In this document: piece after piece, positions 37,372 through 44,983 of the stretch | Position numbering within the stretch: position 1 is the stretch's first letter | Layout of the letters: the number at the start of each line of letters is the position of its first letter | Origin: Betaproteobacteria bacterium | GTDB lineage: Bacteria > Pseudomonadota > Gammaproteobacteria > Burkholderiales > Burkholderiaceae_C | Assembly (NCBI GenBank): GCA_016704535.1 | Contig: JADIZZ010000007.1 | Span: 245,948-309,947 of the forward strand | Length of the DNA: 64,000 nt | Direction: 5' to 3' | The notes under the pieces: model-generated | Seen by the model: only the letters and a program-made list of their open reading frames with translations | What the model was told of the DNA's origin: nothing | Database searches by the model: none | Made by a program: the position numbers and the translations under genes

Positions 37372-37398
37372 CCGGCCAGGGTCCTGGTCCCTGGCCGG
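37372..37398. promoter_or_regulatory. Perfect 10-bp inverted repeat between the divergent URC operon and TonB receptor
   Basis: CCGGCCAGGG, loop TCCTGGT and CCCTGGCCGG form a perfect palindrome in the only intergenic region (174 bp) between the two divergent units, 47 nt before the receptor start. It is either an operator for a shared regulator or a leader hairpin of the receptor mRNA. No regulator gene is encoded next to it. Confidence 0.55.
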
Positions 37399-37445
37399 CG
37401 CGATCCACCCCACGCCGCATTCCCTCATCTTCCGGAGTTATGCCC

Positions 37446-39725
37446 ATGTCCGCTGTCCGCACCGCCCTTGGCTTGCCCACCGTCCCCGTGCACCACGCGC
37501 TGGCCGCTGCCGCGCTGGTGCTGCTGAGCGGCAGCGCCGCCGCGCAGGCCAGCGGCGGCCAGCTGCAGACCATCACCGTCACCGCCGAGCGCCGGCTCGA
37601 GAACATCCGAGACGTGCCCAGTTCGGTGAGCGCGCTGCAGGGCGAGATGCTTGAGGTGCTGAACAGCGGCGGCCAGGACATCCGTCTGCTCGCCGGCCGC
37701 GTGCCCAGCCTGAACATCGAATCGTCCTTCGGACGCGCCTTCCCGCGCTTCTACATCCGCGGCATCGGCAACACCGACTTCGACCTGAATGCCAGTCAGC
37801 CGGTTAGCCTGGTCTACGACGACGTGGTGCAGGAGAACCCCATCCTGAAGGGCTTCCCGATCTTCGACATGGAGCGTATCGAGGTGCTCAACGGCCCGCA
37901 GGGCACGCTCTTCGGCCGCAACTCGCCGGCTGGCGTGGTGAAGTTCGAGTCGGTCAAGCCGGGCAAGAAGTTCGAGGGTTATGCGCTGGCCAGCCTGGGC
38001 CGCTTCACGGCGTTGAATGTCGAGGGTGCGGTGAACGTGCCGCTGTCGCCCACCGTTTCGCTGCGCGTGGCCGCGCAGTCGCAGAACCGCGACGATTGGG
38101 TGAAGAACGCCAACGCGGCGGGCCCAACGCGTGAACTCGAGGGCTACAACGACAACGCCGCCCGCGTGCAGCTGCTGTGGTCGCCGAGCAAGGACTTCAG
38201 CGCGCTGGCCAACCTGCACACGCGCGATCTGAAGGGCTCGGCGCGCGTCTTCCGCGCCAACATCATCCAGCCAGGCACCAACAACCTGGTGGCCGGCTTC
38301 GACGAACGCACGGTCACCCAGGACGGCATCAACAGCCAGGACGTCAAGAACACCGGCGGCAGCCTGCGCCTGCGCTGGGACATGGGCAACGGCATGGCGC
38401 TGAACAGCATCACCGGCTACGAGACGGTGGAGTCGCTGAGCCGCGGCGACATCGACGGCGGTTTCGGCGCCAGCTTCCTGGGTGCGGGCAACTTCGGCCC
38501 CGGCTTCATCCCCTTCGATGCCGAGTCGGCCGATGGCATGCCCAAGCACAAGCAGTTCACGCAGGAACTGCGCCTGGAAAGCACCACCGCCGGTGCGCTG
38601 CAGTGGCTGGCCGGTCTGTACTACTTCGACGAGCAGTTGAAGATCGACAGCTTCAACTACAGCAGCATCGGCGGCAACACGCTCAACGGCCTGGCGCGCC
38701 AGGACCAGGACAACAAGGCCTACGCGCTCTTCGGCAGCGTGAACCTGGAGGTGAGCCCGCAGCTCAAGCTGCGCGGCGGCCTGCGCTACACGAAGGACGA
38801 GAAGGACTTCTATGCCGACCGCCTGATCGCGCCGCCCTTCAGCCCCACCTTCATCGGCCGCCGCACGGCCGAGACCAGCGCCACCAACACCAGCGGCGAT
38901 TTCAGCGTCACCTACGCGCTGGACAAGACGACCAACGTCTATGGCCGCGTGGCCACGGGCTTCCGCGCCCCGGCCATCCAGGGTCGGCTGCTCTTCGGCG
39001 ATACCTTGTCGGTGGCCAAGAGCGAGAAGGTCACGTCCTACGAAGCCGGCGTGAAGGCCGACCTGATGAACGGCCGCGCGCGCGTCTCGGCCGCCATCTT
39101 CAACTACACCATCAAGGACCAGCAGCTCACCGCGGTGGGCGGCGCGGCCAACTTCAACCAGCTCGTCAACGCCGCCAAGACCGCCGGCCAGGGCTTCGAG
39201 TTCAACACGCAGTGGCTGGCCACCGAGAACCTGCTGTTCACCCTGGGCGGCAGCGTCAACAAGACGAAGATCAAGGACCCCGGCCTGCGTGTCGACGCCT
39301 GCGGCAGCGGCTGCACGGTGAACGACCCCATCACCGCGCCCATCGACCCCTCGATCGGCAAGTTCGCCCCCACGGTGTCCATCGACGGCAACCCGCTGCC
39401 GCAGGCGCCGAAGACGACGCTGAACTTCACCGCGCGCTACAGCATGCCGGTGGCCGGCGGCGACCTGGTGTTGCTGACCGACGTGGTCTACCGCAGCAAG
39501 ATCAACTTCTTCCTCTACGAGAGCACCGAGTTCACCGGCAAGGCGCTGACCGAGGTGGGCGTGCGCGCCGGCTACAACTTCGGCAACGGCAAGTACGAGG
39601 CCGCGGCCTTCGTGCGCAACCTGGCCGACACCATCCGCGTGGTGGGTGGCATCGACTTCAACAACCTCACCGGCTTCATCAACGAGCCGCGCACCTTCGG
39701 CGTTTCCTTCAAGGCGAACTTCTGA
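37446..39725 (+). CDS. TonB-dependent outer-membrane receptor
   Basis: A 759-residue receptor. The signal peptide ends about residue 33 (LLSGSAAAQA). The TonB box region is LQTITVTAERR. The plug runs from DVPSSVSALQGEM through RFYIRGIGNTDFDLN to RIEVLNGPQGTLFGRNSPAG, and a 22-strand-type barrel ends in the C-terminal Phe (GVSFKANF). The ATG at 37446 has GGAG 8 nt upstream; an ATG two codons earlier is also open. The substrate cannot be read from sequence. Divergence from the URC operon and coupling to a BMP-type binding protein point to a nucleoside, nucleobase or related compound. Confidence 0.92.
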   Translation: MSAVRTALGLPTVPVHHALAAAALVLLSGSAAAQASGGQLQTITVTAERRLENIRDVPSSVSALQGEMLEVLNSGGQDIRLLAGRVPSLNIESSFGRAFPRFYIRGIGNTDFDLNASQPVSLVYDDVVQENPILKGFPIFDMERIEVLNGPQGTLFGRNSPAGVVKFESVKPGKKFEGYALASLGRFTALNVEGAVNVPLSPTVSLRVAAQSQNRDDWVKNANAAGPTRELEGYNDNAARVQLLWSPSKDFSALANLHTRDLKGSARVFRANIIQPGTNNLVAGFDERTVTQDGINSQDVKNTGGSLRLRWDMGNGMALNSITGYETVESLSRGDIDGGFGASFLGAGNFGPGFIPFDAESADGMPKHKQFTQELRLESTTAGALQWLAGLYYFDEQLKIDSFNYSSIGGNTLNGLARQDQDNKAYALFGSVNLEVSPQLKLRGGLRYTKDEKDFYADRLIAPPFSPTFIGRRTAETSATNTSGDFSVTYALDKTTNVYGRVATGFRAPAIQGRLLFGDTLSVAKSEKVTSYEAGVKADLMNGRARVSAAIFNYTIKDQQLTAVGGAANFNQLVNAAKTAGQGFEFNTQWLATENLLFTLGGSVNKTKIKDPGLRVDACGSGCTVNDPITAPIDPSIGKFAPTVSIDGNPLPQAPKTTLNFTARYSMPVAGGDLVLLTDVVYRSKINFFLYESTEFTGKALTEVGVRAGYNFGNGKYEAAAFVRNLADTIRVVGGIDFNNLTGFINEPRTFGVSFKANF

Positions 39726-39727
39726 CG

Positions 39728-40690
39728 ATGAGGGCTGCTCTGGCGGCGGCCGTGCTGGCCGCCTGGGCCGCCGTGGCCCAGGCGCAGCCGGCGATCATCT
39801 TCGAGCTCGGCGGCAAGAACGACAAGAGTTTCGGCACCGCCGCCTGGGAGGGCGCCGAGCGCTGGAAGAAGGCCAGCGGCAAGCCCTATCTCGAATTCGA
39901 GATCGCCAATGCCGCGCAGCGCGAACAGGCCGCGCGGCGGTTCGCGCAGCGCGGCGCCAACCCCATCGTCGGCGTCGGCTTCCCGCAGGCCAGCAGCATC
40001 GAGGCCGTGGCGCGCGAGTTTCCGAAGCTGAACTTCGCCATCGTCGACATGGTGGTGGCGCTGCCCAACGTGCAGAGCTTCGTCTACCGCGAACACGAAG
40101 GCGCCTTCCTGGCCGGGCAGCTGGCGGCGCTGGCCAGCAAGACCGGCAAGCTGGGCTTCGTCGGCGGGCAGGACATCCCGCTGGTGCGCAAGGTGCTCTG
40201 CGGCTACGAGCAGGGCGCGAAGTACGCCAACCCGAAGGTGCAGGTGATCAGCGCCATGACCGGCACCACCAACGCCGCCTGGACCGACCCCGCGCGCGGC
40301 GCCGAACTCACGCGCACGCAGGCTGCGCAGGGAGCCGACGTGATCTTCGCCGCCGCCGGCACCACCGGCCTGGGGGTGCTGCAGGCCGCGGCCGACCTCG
40401 GGCTGCTGGGCATCGGCGTCGACAGCAACCAGAACGGCTTGCACCCGGGGCGCATGCTCACGTCGATGCTCAAGCGCACCGACGTCGCGGTGTTCCAGGC
40501 CTTCAGCGGCGTGCAGCCAGGCATCACCTCGCTGGGGCTGAAGGAAGGCGGGCTCGACCTGGCCTACGATGAGCACAACGCCAGGCTGGTGACGCCCGAG
40601 ATGCGGCGCCGGGTCGAGGCCGCCAAGGCCGACATCGTGGCCGGGCGCATCCAGGTCATCGACTACACGGCGGCGATGGCCTGCAGGTGA
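39728..40690 (+). CDS. BMP-family (PnrA-like) periplasmic binding protein
   Basis: A 320-residue secreted protein with a signal peptide (residues 1-19, ending AVAQA) and the Bmp/PnrA ABC-transporter substrate-binding fold. Landmarks are YREHEGAFLAGQLAALAS, KLGFVGGQDIPLVRKVLCGYEQGAKY, DVIFAAAGTTGLGVLQAA and LLGIGVDSNQN. This family binds purine or pyrimidine nucleosides and related ligands. It starts 2 nt after the receptor stop. No ABC permease or ATPase follows; lipB is next, so the inner-membrane partner must be elsewhere. Confidence 0.9.
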   Translation: MRAALAAAVLAAWAAVAQAQPAIIFELGGKNDKSFGTAAWEGAERWKKASGKPYLEFEIANAAQREQAARRFAQRGANPIVGVGFPQASSIEAVAREFPKLNFAIVDMVVALPNVQSFVYREHEGAFLAGQLAALASKTGKLGFVGGQDIPLVRKVLCGYEQGAKYANPKVQVISAMTGTTNAAWTDPARGAELTRTQAAQGADVIFAAAGTTGLGVLQAAADLGLLGIGVDSNQNGLHPGRMLTSMLKRTDVAVFQAFSGVQPGITSLGLKEGGLDLAYDEHNARLVTPEMRRRVEAAKADIVAGRIQVIDYTAAMACR

Positions 40691-40715
40691 ACTGAACGCC
40701 CTAGACTGCGCGCCG

Positions 40716-41381
40716 ATGCGCATCCTGCCACTGGGCCGCCGCCCCTACGCCGAGACCGAAGCCGCGATGCGCGCCTTCACGGCCGCGCGCACGACCGACA
40801 CCGAAGACGAACTCTGGCTCGTCGAGCACGAGCCCGTCTTTACGCAGGGCATCGCCGGCCGCGAGGCGCATGTGCTGGCCGCCGGCGACATCCCGGTCGT
40901 GCGCACCGACCGCGGCGGCCAGGTCACCTTCCACGGCCCGGGGCAGGTGGTGGCCTACCCGCTGCTGGACCTGAAACGCCTGGGCATCTTCGTCAAGGAA
41001 TACGTCTTTCGCATCGAGGAAGCGGTGATCGAGACGCTGTGGGCCAGCGGCGGCGTGGTCGGTCACCGCGTGCGCGGTGCGCCGGGCATTTATGTGCGGC
41101 TCGACGACCCGTTCAGCCACGCACGCCTGGTCACCGCCAGCCTCGACCCCTTCGCCGGCCTGGGCAAGATCGCCGCTCTCGGCATCAAGATCAGCCGCCA
41201 CTGCAGCTACCACGGTGTGGCGCTGAACGTCGCGATGGACCTGGAGCCTTTCACTCGCATCGACCCATGCGGCTACGCCGGCCTGCGCACGGTGGACCTG
41301 CGCACGCTGGGCGTGCAGGCGGCGTGTGACGAGGTGGCGGCGCAGTTGGCGCAGCAGCTTCGCGCGAGGCTCGCGGCCTGA
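40716..41381 (+). CDS. lipB: Octanoyl-[ACP]:protein N-octanoyltransferase LipB
   Basis: Transfers octanoate from acyl-carrier protein to the E2 and GcvH domains, the first step of lipoate assembly (221 residues). The signature TDRGGQVTFHGPGQVVAYPL, the GAPGIYV segment, and GLGKIAALGIKISRHCSYHG (with the catalytic Lys and Cys) are intact. TAGACT at 40702-40707, 8 nt before the ATG, is a possible -10 box. lipA normally follows; here a toxin-antitoxin pair on the other strand intervenes. Confidence 0.95.
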   Translation: MRILPLGRRPYAETEAAMRAFTAARTTDTEDELWLVEHEPVFTQGIAGREAHVLAAGDIPVVRTDRGGQVTFHGPGQVVAYPLLDLKRLGIFVKEYVFRIEEAVIETLWASGGVVGHRVRGAPGIYVRLDDPFSHARLVTASLDPFAGLGKIAALGIKISRHCSYHGVALNVAMDLEPFTRIDPCGYAGLRTVDLRTLGVQAACDEVAAQLAQQLRARLAA

Positions 41382-41468
41382 AGTGATCTTGCGCGCATAG
41401 ACGGGCGTGTGAGCGGCGTCGAACGGCCATCAGCGGCCGGTCGGCCAGCGGCCAAGCAGTCGTTCGGA

Positions 41469-41825
41469 TCAGCCTTGAGGGCCGAGGCGCGTTGCCATGC
41501 AGTTCACCGCCTCGGCTAGCGCTGGCAAGTCTTGCTCGACGACCAGCCAGACCGCCCCGAGATCAACGCCCAGGTAGCCATGCACGATCACGTTGCGAAA
41601 CCCAGCGAGTTCGCGCCATGGGATCTGCGGCTCGGTGCCCCTGATCTCGCTCGACTAGCGTTGGCTGGACTCGGCCAAGGTCTGAAGATTGCGGATCACA
41701 GCGTCTTGCACCAGACGCGAAGCGTCGAAGCGGAAGCGTTCGGCGTTCGTGTACTCGAGGATCCGGTCCAGGCAGTCGCGCATATGCGCCAACAACACCC
41801 GGTCCGCCTCGGGGCCCGGATTCAC
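41469..41825 (-). pseudogene. hepT: HepT-like toxin (DUF86 RNase) inactivated by an internal amber codon
   Basis: Reading from the GTG at 41825, which overlaps the mntA stop as GTGA, gives a DUF86/HepT protein of 118 codons. Its start includes VLLAHMRDCLDRILEYTNAE, RFRFDASRLVQDAVIRNLQ and AESSQR. Codon 57 is TAG (41655-41657). The frame then continues without further stops through EIRGTEPQIPWRELAGFRNV and VIVHGYLGVDLGAVWLVVEQ to a normal end at 41469. The catalytic R-x4-H-x-Y motif (RNVIVHGY) is downstream of the stop, so the truncated product lacks it. A single T-to-A change from TTG (Leu) would explain the stop. No usable upstream start rescues the second half. Confidence 0.85.
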
Positions 41826-42124
41826 AGCGGCACAGCGCTTGCCGTCACGCGCTCGCGCAGGGCAGGGTGCAAGCTCGCTTCGGTAACGACATCGACGCGG
41901 CGGCCTAGCAATTCCTGCGCATCCAGCAACAGGCCACCCAAGGCGAGAGCACTGATCCCTGGAGCCAAGGTCACCAGCAGATCAACGTCACTGCCGTCGC
42001 TGGCATCGCCACGGCTCATCGAGCCAAAGACGCGAACACCCGCGACGCCGCGCCTGCGGGCCAGAGCCAGCAGTTCGGCGCGGTGGGTTTCGATCAAAGG
42101 ATGCATACGTTCCAGTTTAACCAT
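41822..42124 (-). CDS. mntA: MntA-like minimal nucleotidyltransferase antitoxin
   Basis: A 100-residue minimal nucleotidyltransferase. The motif GSMSRGDASDGSDVDLLV holds the GSx(10)DxD metal and nucleotide site intact, and RRVDVVTEASLHP gives the third acidic residue. MntA proteins neutralise HepT RNases by adding AMP to a tyrosine next to the active site. The ATG at 42124 is listed; the ATG at 42106 is preceded by GGAA and may be the true start (94 residues). The partner toxin gene is broken, so this antitoxin is now without an intact target in this locus. The pair interrupts lipB-lipA on the opposite strand. Confidence 0.85.
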   Translation of the reverse strand: MVKLERMHPLIETHRAELLALARRRGVAGVRVFGSMSRGDASDGSDVDLLVTLAPGISALALGGLLLDAQELLGRRVDVVTEASLHPALRERVTASAVPL

Positions 42125-42299
42125 GCTGGACGGTCAGGCACTGGGTGGCAAGCTCGGTCGGCTGCTTCAGGGAAAGAGGGCGAGAGACCGCAGCGGGTCC
42201 AAAGCAGCCCGGCAGCCTCGTGGCAGCGCTTCGACCCTCGTAAGCAGGGTTCAGGGTCCCGCCGCTAGACTTTGGGTCCTCCCCAGGTCTGCACGCCCC

Positions 42300-43283
42300 A
42301 TGAGCACCACCCCACCCGCCACCTACGACGCCACCGCCAAGCAGAAGTCGCAGGCCAAGACTTCGCGCATCCCGATCAAGGTCGTGGCGGCCGATCCGGC
42401 TGCCGTGCTGAAGAAACCCGATTGGATCCGCGTCAAGGCCGGTTCACCCAGCACGCGCTTCTACGAGATCAAGCACATCCTGCGCGAGCACAAGCTGCAC
42501 ACGGTGTGCGAGGAAGCCAGCTGCCCGAACATCGGCGAGTGCTTCGGCAAAGGCACGGCCACCTTCATGATCATGGGCGACAAGTGCACTCGCCGTTGCC
42601 CCTTCTGCGATGTCGGCCACGGCCGGCCCGACCCGCTGGATGCCGATGAGCCGCTGAACCTGGCCAAGACCATCGCGGCACTGAAGCTGCAGTACGTGGT
42701 GATCACCAGCGTCGACCGCGACGATCTGCGCGACGGCGGTGCCGGCCACTTCGTCGAGTGCATCCGCAAGACGCGCGAGCTGAGCCCGGCGACGCGCATC
42801 GAGGTGCTGGTGCCCGACTTCCGCGGCCGCGACGATCGCGCGCTGACCATCCTGCGCGAGGCGCCGCCCGACGTGATGAACCACAACCTGGAAACCACGC
42901 CGCGCCTGTACAAGGAAGCGCGCCCTGGGTCGGACTACCAGTTCAGCCTGAACCTGCTGAAGAAGTTCAAGCAGCAGGTGCCCGGCGTGCCGACCAAGAG
43001 CGGCGTGATGGTCGGCCTGGGCGAGACCGACGAGGAGATCCTGCAGGTGATGCGCGACATGCGCGCGCACGACATCGACATGCTCACCATCGGCCAGTAC
43101 CTGGCGCCCAGTGGTCACCACCTGCCGGTGCGGCGCTACGTGCACCCCGACACGTTCAAGATGTTCGAACGCGAGGCCGCGGAAATGGGCTTCAGCCATG
43201 CCGCGGTGGGCGCGATGGTGCGCAGCTCCTACCACGCCGACCGGCAGGCCCACGCGGCGGGCGTGGCCGACGCGGTCCGTTGA
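42300..43283 (+). CDS. lipA: Lipoyl synthase LipA
   Basis: Radical-SAM enzyme inserting two sulfurs into octanoyl groups on E2 and GcvH proteins (327 residues). The auxiliary cluster motif is CEEASCPNIGECF, and the radical-SAM motif is CTRRCPFCDVGHG. VVITSVDRDDLRDGGAGHF and the C-terminal RSSYHA with its cluster-ligating Ser complete the signature. The ATG at 42300 is the family start; a long upstream in-frame extension runs through the toxin-antitoxin pair in antisense and is spurious. Confidence 0.96.
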   Translation: MSTTPPATYDATAKQKSQAKTSRIPIKVVAADPAAVLKKPDWIRVKAGSPSTRFYEIKHILREHKLHTVCEEASCPNIGECFGKGTATFMIMGDKCTRRCPFCDVGHGRPDPLDADEPLNLAKTIAALKLQYVVITSVDRDDLRDGGAGHFVECIRKTRELSPATRIEVLVPDFRGRDDRALTILREAPPDVMNHNLETTPRLYKEARPGSDYQFSLNLLKKFKQQVPGVPTKSGVMVGLGETDEEILQVMRDMRAHDIDMLTIGQYLAPSGHHLPVRRYVHPDTFKMFEREAAEMGFSHAAVGAMVRSSYHADRQAHAAGVADAVR

Positions 43284-43310
43284 TCGCGCTGCGCCTTGAA
43301 CACGGCACGA

Positions 43311-44345
43311 ATGACACCGCCCCTGGACGAGGCCCTTCGTGCCCTGCTGTGCACGATGCCCAAGGCCGAGCTGCACATCCACATCGAAGGCTCGCTCGAA
43401 CCCGAGCTGATCTTCGCGTTGGCGCAGCGCAATGGCGTGGCGCTGCCCTACGCCAGCGTCGAGGCGCTGCGTGCGGCCTATGCCTTCACCGACCTGCAGA
43501 GCTTTCTCGACATCTACTATGCCGGCGCCAGTGTGCTGCTCGAGGAAGCCGACTTTCACGACATGGCCTGGGCCTACTTTCAGCGCGCCGCGGTCGACCA
43601 TGTCGTGCACGCCGAGATGTTTTTCGACCCGCAGACCCATACCGAGCGCGGCGTGCCCTTCGCCACCGTGATCCAGGGCCTGGCGCGCGCCTGCGCACGC
43701 GCGCGCGTGGAGCTGGGCATCAGCAGCGAGCTCATCCTGTGTTTCCTGCGCCACCTCAGCGAAGAGGCGGCGTTCGCCACGCTGGAACAGGCGCTGCCCT
43801 GGCGCCAGCACTTCATCGGCGTCGGGCTGGACAGCGGCGAGCGCGGCAACCCGCCCGAGAAGTTCGCGCGCGTGTTCGCGCGCTGCCGCGAACTGGGCCT
43901 GCACCTCGTCGCGCATGCCGGCGAGGAAGGCCCGCCGGCCTACATCTGGAACGCGCTCGACGTGCTGCACGTGCAACGCATCGATCATGGCGTGCGCTGC
44001 CTGGAAGACCCGGCGCTCGTCCGGCGCCTCGTGGCGGACGCCGTGCCGCTGACGGTGTGCCCGCTGTCCAACGTCAAGCTCTGCGTGTTCAAGACGATGG
44101 CCGGGCACAACCTGCCCGCGCTGCTGGCGGCGGGCCTCTGCGTCACCGTCAACAGCGACGACCCCGCCTACTTCGGCGGTTACGTCAATCAGAACTTCGT
44201 CGAGACCTTCGCCTCGCTGCCGCAGTTGACGCGCCAGCATGCGTACACGTTGGCGCGCAACAGTTTCAAGGCCAGCTTTGCGCCGCCCGAAGACAAGGCG
44301 CACTGGACGGCCGCGCTCGACTCGGCGTTCGCAGCTGCGGCCTGA
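43311..44345 (+). CDS. Adenine deaminase (adenosine deaminase superfamily, Aah1 type)
   Basis: A 344-residue zinc amidohydrolase of the adenosine deaminase family. Metal and catalytic motifs are PKAELHIHIEGSLEPE, HLVAHAGEEGPP, QRIDHGVRCLED and NSDDPAYFGGYV. The last motif, with DDPAYFGGY, is the form seen in adenine deaminases rather than adenosine deaminases (usually SLSTDDP). Adenine to hypoxanthine plus ammonia is therefore the more likely reaction. I use the ATG at 43311 over a TTG five codons upstream. It lies 27 nt after lipA and adds to the nucleobase theme of the region. Confidence 0.85.
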   Translation: MTPPLDEALRALLCTMPKAELHIHIEGSLEPELIFALAQRNGVALPYASVEALRAAYAFTDLQSFLDIYYAGASVLLEEADFHDMAWAYFQRAAVDHVVHAEMFFDPQTHTERGVPFATVIQGLARACARARVELGISSELILCFLRHLSEEAAFATLEQALPWRQHFIGVGLDSGERGNPPEKFARVFARCRELGLHLVAHAGEEGPPAYIWNALDVLHVQRIDHGVRCLEDPALVRRLVADAVPLTVCPLSNVKLCVFKTMAGHNLPALLAAGLCVTVNSDDPAYFGGYVNQNFVETFASLPQLTRQHAYTLARNSFKASFAPPEDKAHWTAALDSAFAAAA

Positions 44346-44354
44346 CGACCCGCG

Positions 44355-44774
44355 CTACTTGGCCTGCAGCTTGTTCAGGTGGTCGATCAGCGCCAGGATG
44401 CGGCCGCTGACGAAGGCTGCTTCGTTGTACGGCAGGTCGCCGAAATACTCTGCCGCCTTGATCCTGTATTCCTGACCCCAGATGGGCATGTCGCGCGTGC
44501 CGTGGCCCTTGCCCGCGCCGTCGATCACTTCGTACATGCGCGCCACCGGGAAGACGCCGCCATTGCGTTTCGACAGGGTGGTGAGGTCGGGTGCACTGGT
44601 CTTCAGGAACTCGTTGTATACGCCCATGCCCTTGGCGTTGCTGCCATGGCAGACAGCGCAGTTGTTGTCGTATTCGCGCTTGCCGAGATCCGGGCGCACC
44701 TGCGCCAGCGCGACCGTGCAGGCCGTGGCCGTGAGGCCGAGCAACAGGAACTTCGCCGCTTGATGGATCTTCAT
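44355..44774 (-). CDS. Periplasmic class I cytochrome c
   Basis: A 139-residue secreted monohaem cytochrome c. The signal peptide covers residues 1-27 (LLLGLTATACTVALA). The haem motif is CAVCHGSNAKG (about residues 42-46 for CxxCH). The distal Met is probably in GTRDMPIWGQEYR. The ATG at 44774 follows GGAGAAG at an ideal distance. It stands alone and convergent to the deaminase gene. The electron partner is unknown. Confidence 0.9.
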   Translation of the reverse strand: MKIHQAAKFLLLGLTATACTVALAQVRPDLGKREYDNNCAVCHGSNAKGMGVYNEFLKTSAPDLTTLSKRNGGVFPVARMYEVIDGAGKGHGTRDMPIWGQEYRIKAAEYFGDLPYNEAAFVSGRILALIDHLNKLQAK

Positions 44775-44983
44775 GGTCTTCTCCTTCGGTGCAGTCATTC
44801 CGGCGCGCCGCGGAGGGGTCCCGTTTAATCTGTGCGACGGTCGATCCGCGACGCAGGATCAGTCTGCGCCGCCCGAGCGCGTGCGCGTTGAGCGCAGTCA
44901 ACTTCTCGAAGGCAGGCCCGCAGCGGCTCGGGCCTCCCGCCCGGCGCACAGCGGGCGGCGGCGCCATCGGTTACCTTCCACGT

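Noticed and set aside
41532..42299. A long N-terminal extension of lipoyl synthase
   Set aside because: It has no similarity to LipA and runs antisense through the HepT/MntA pair; the ATG at 42300 matches the family.
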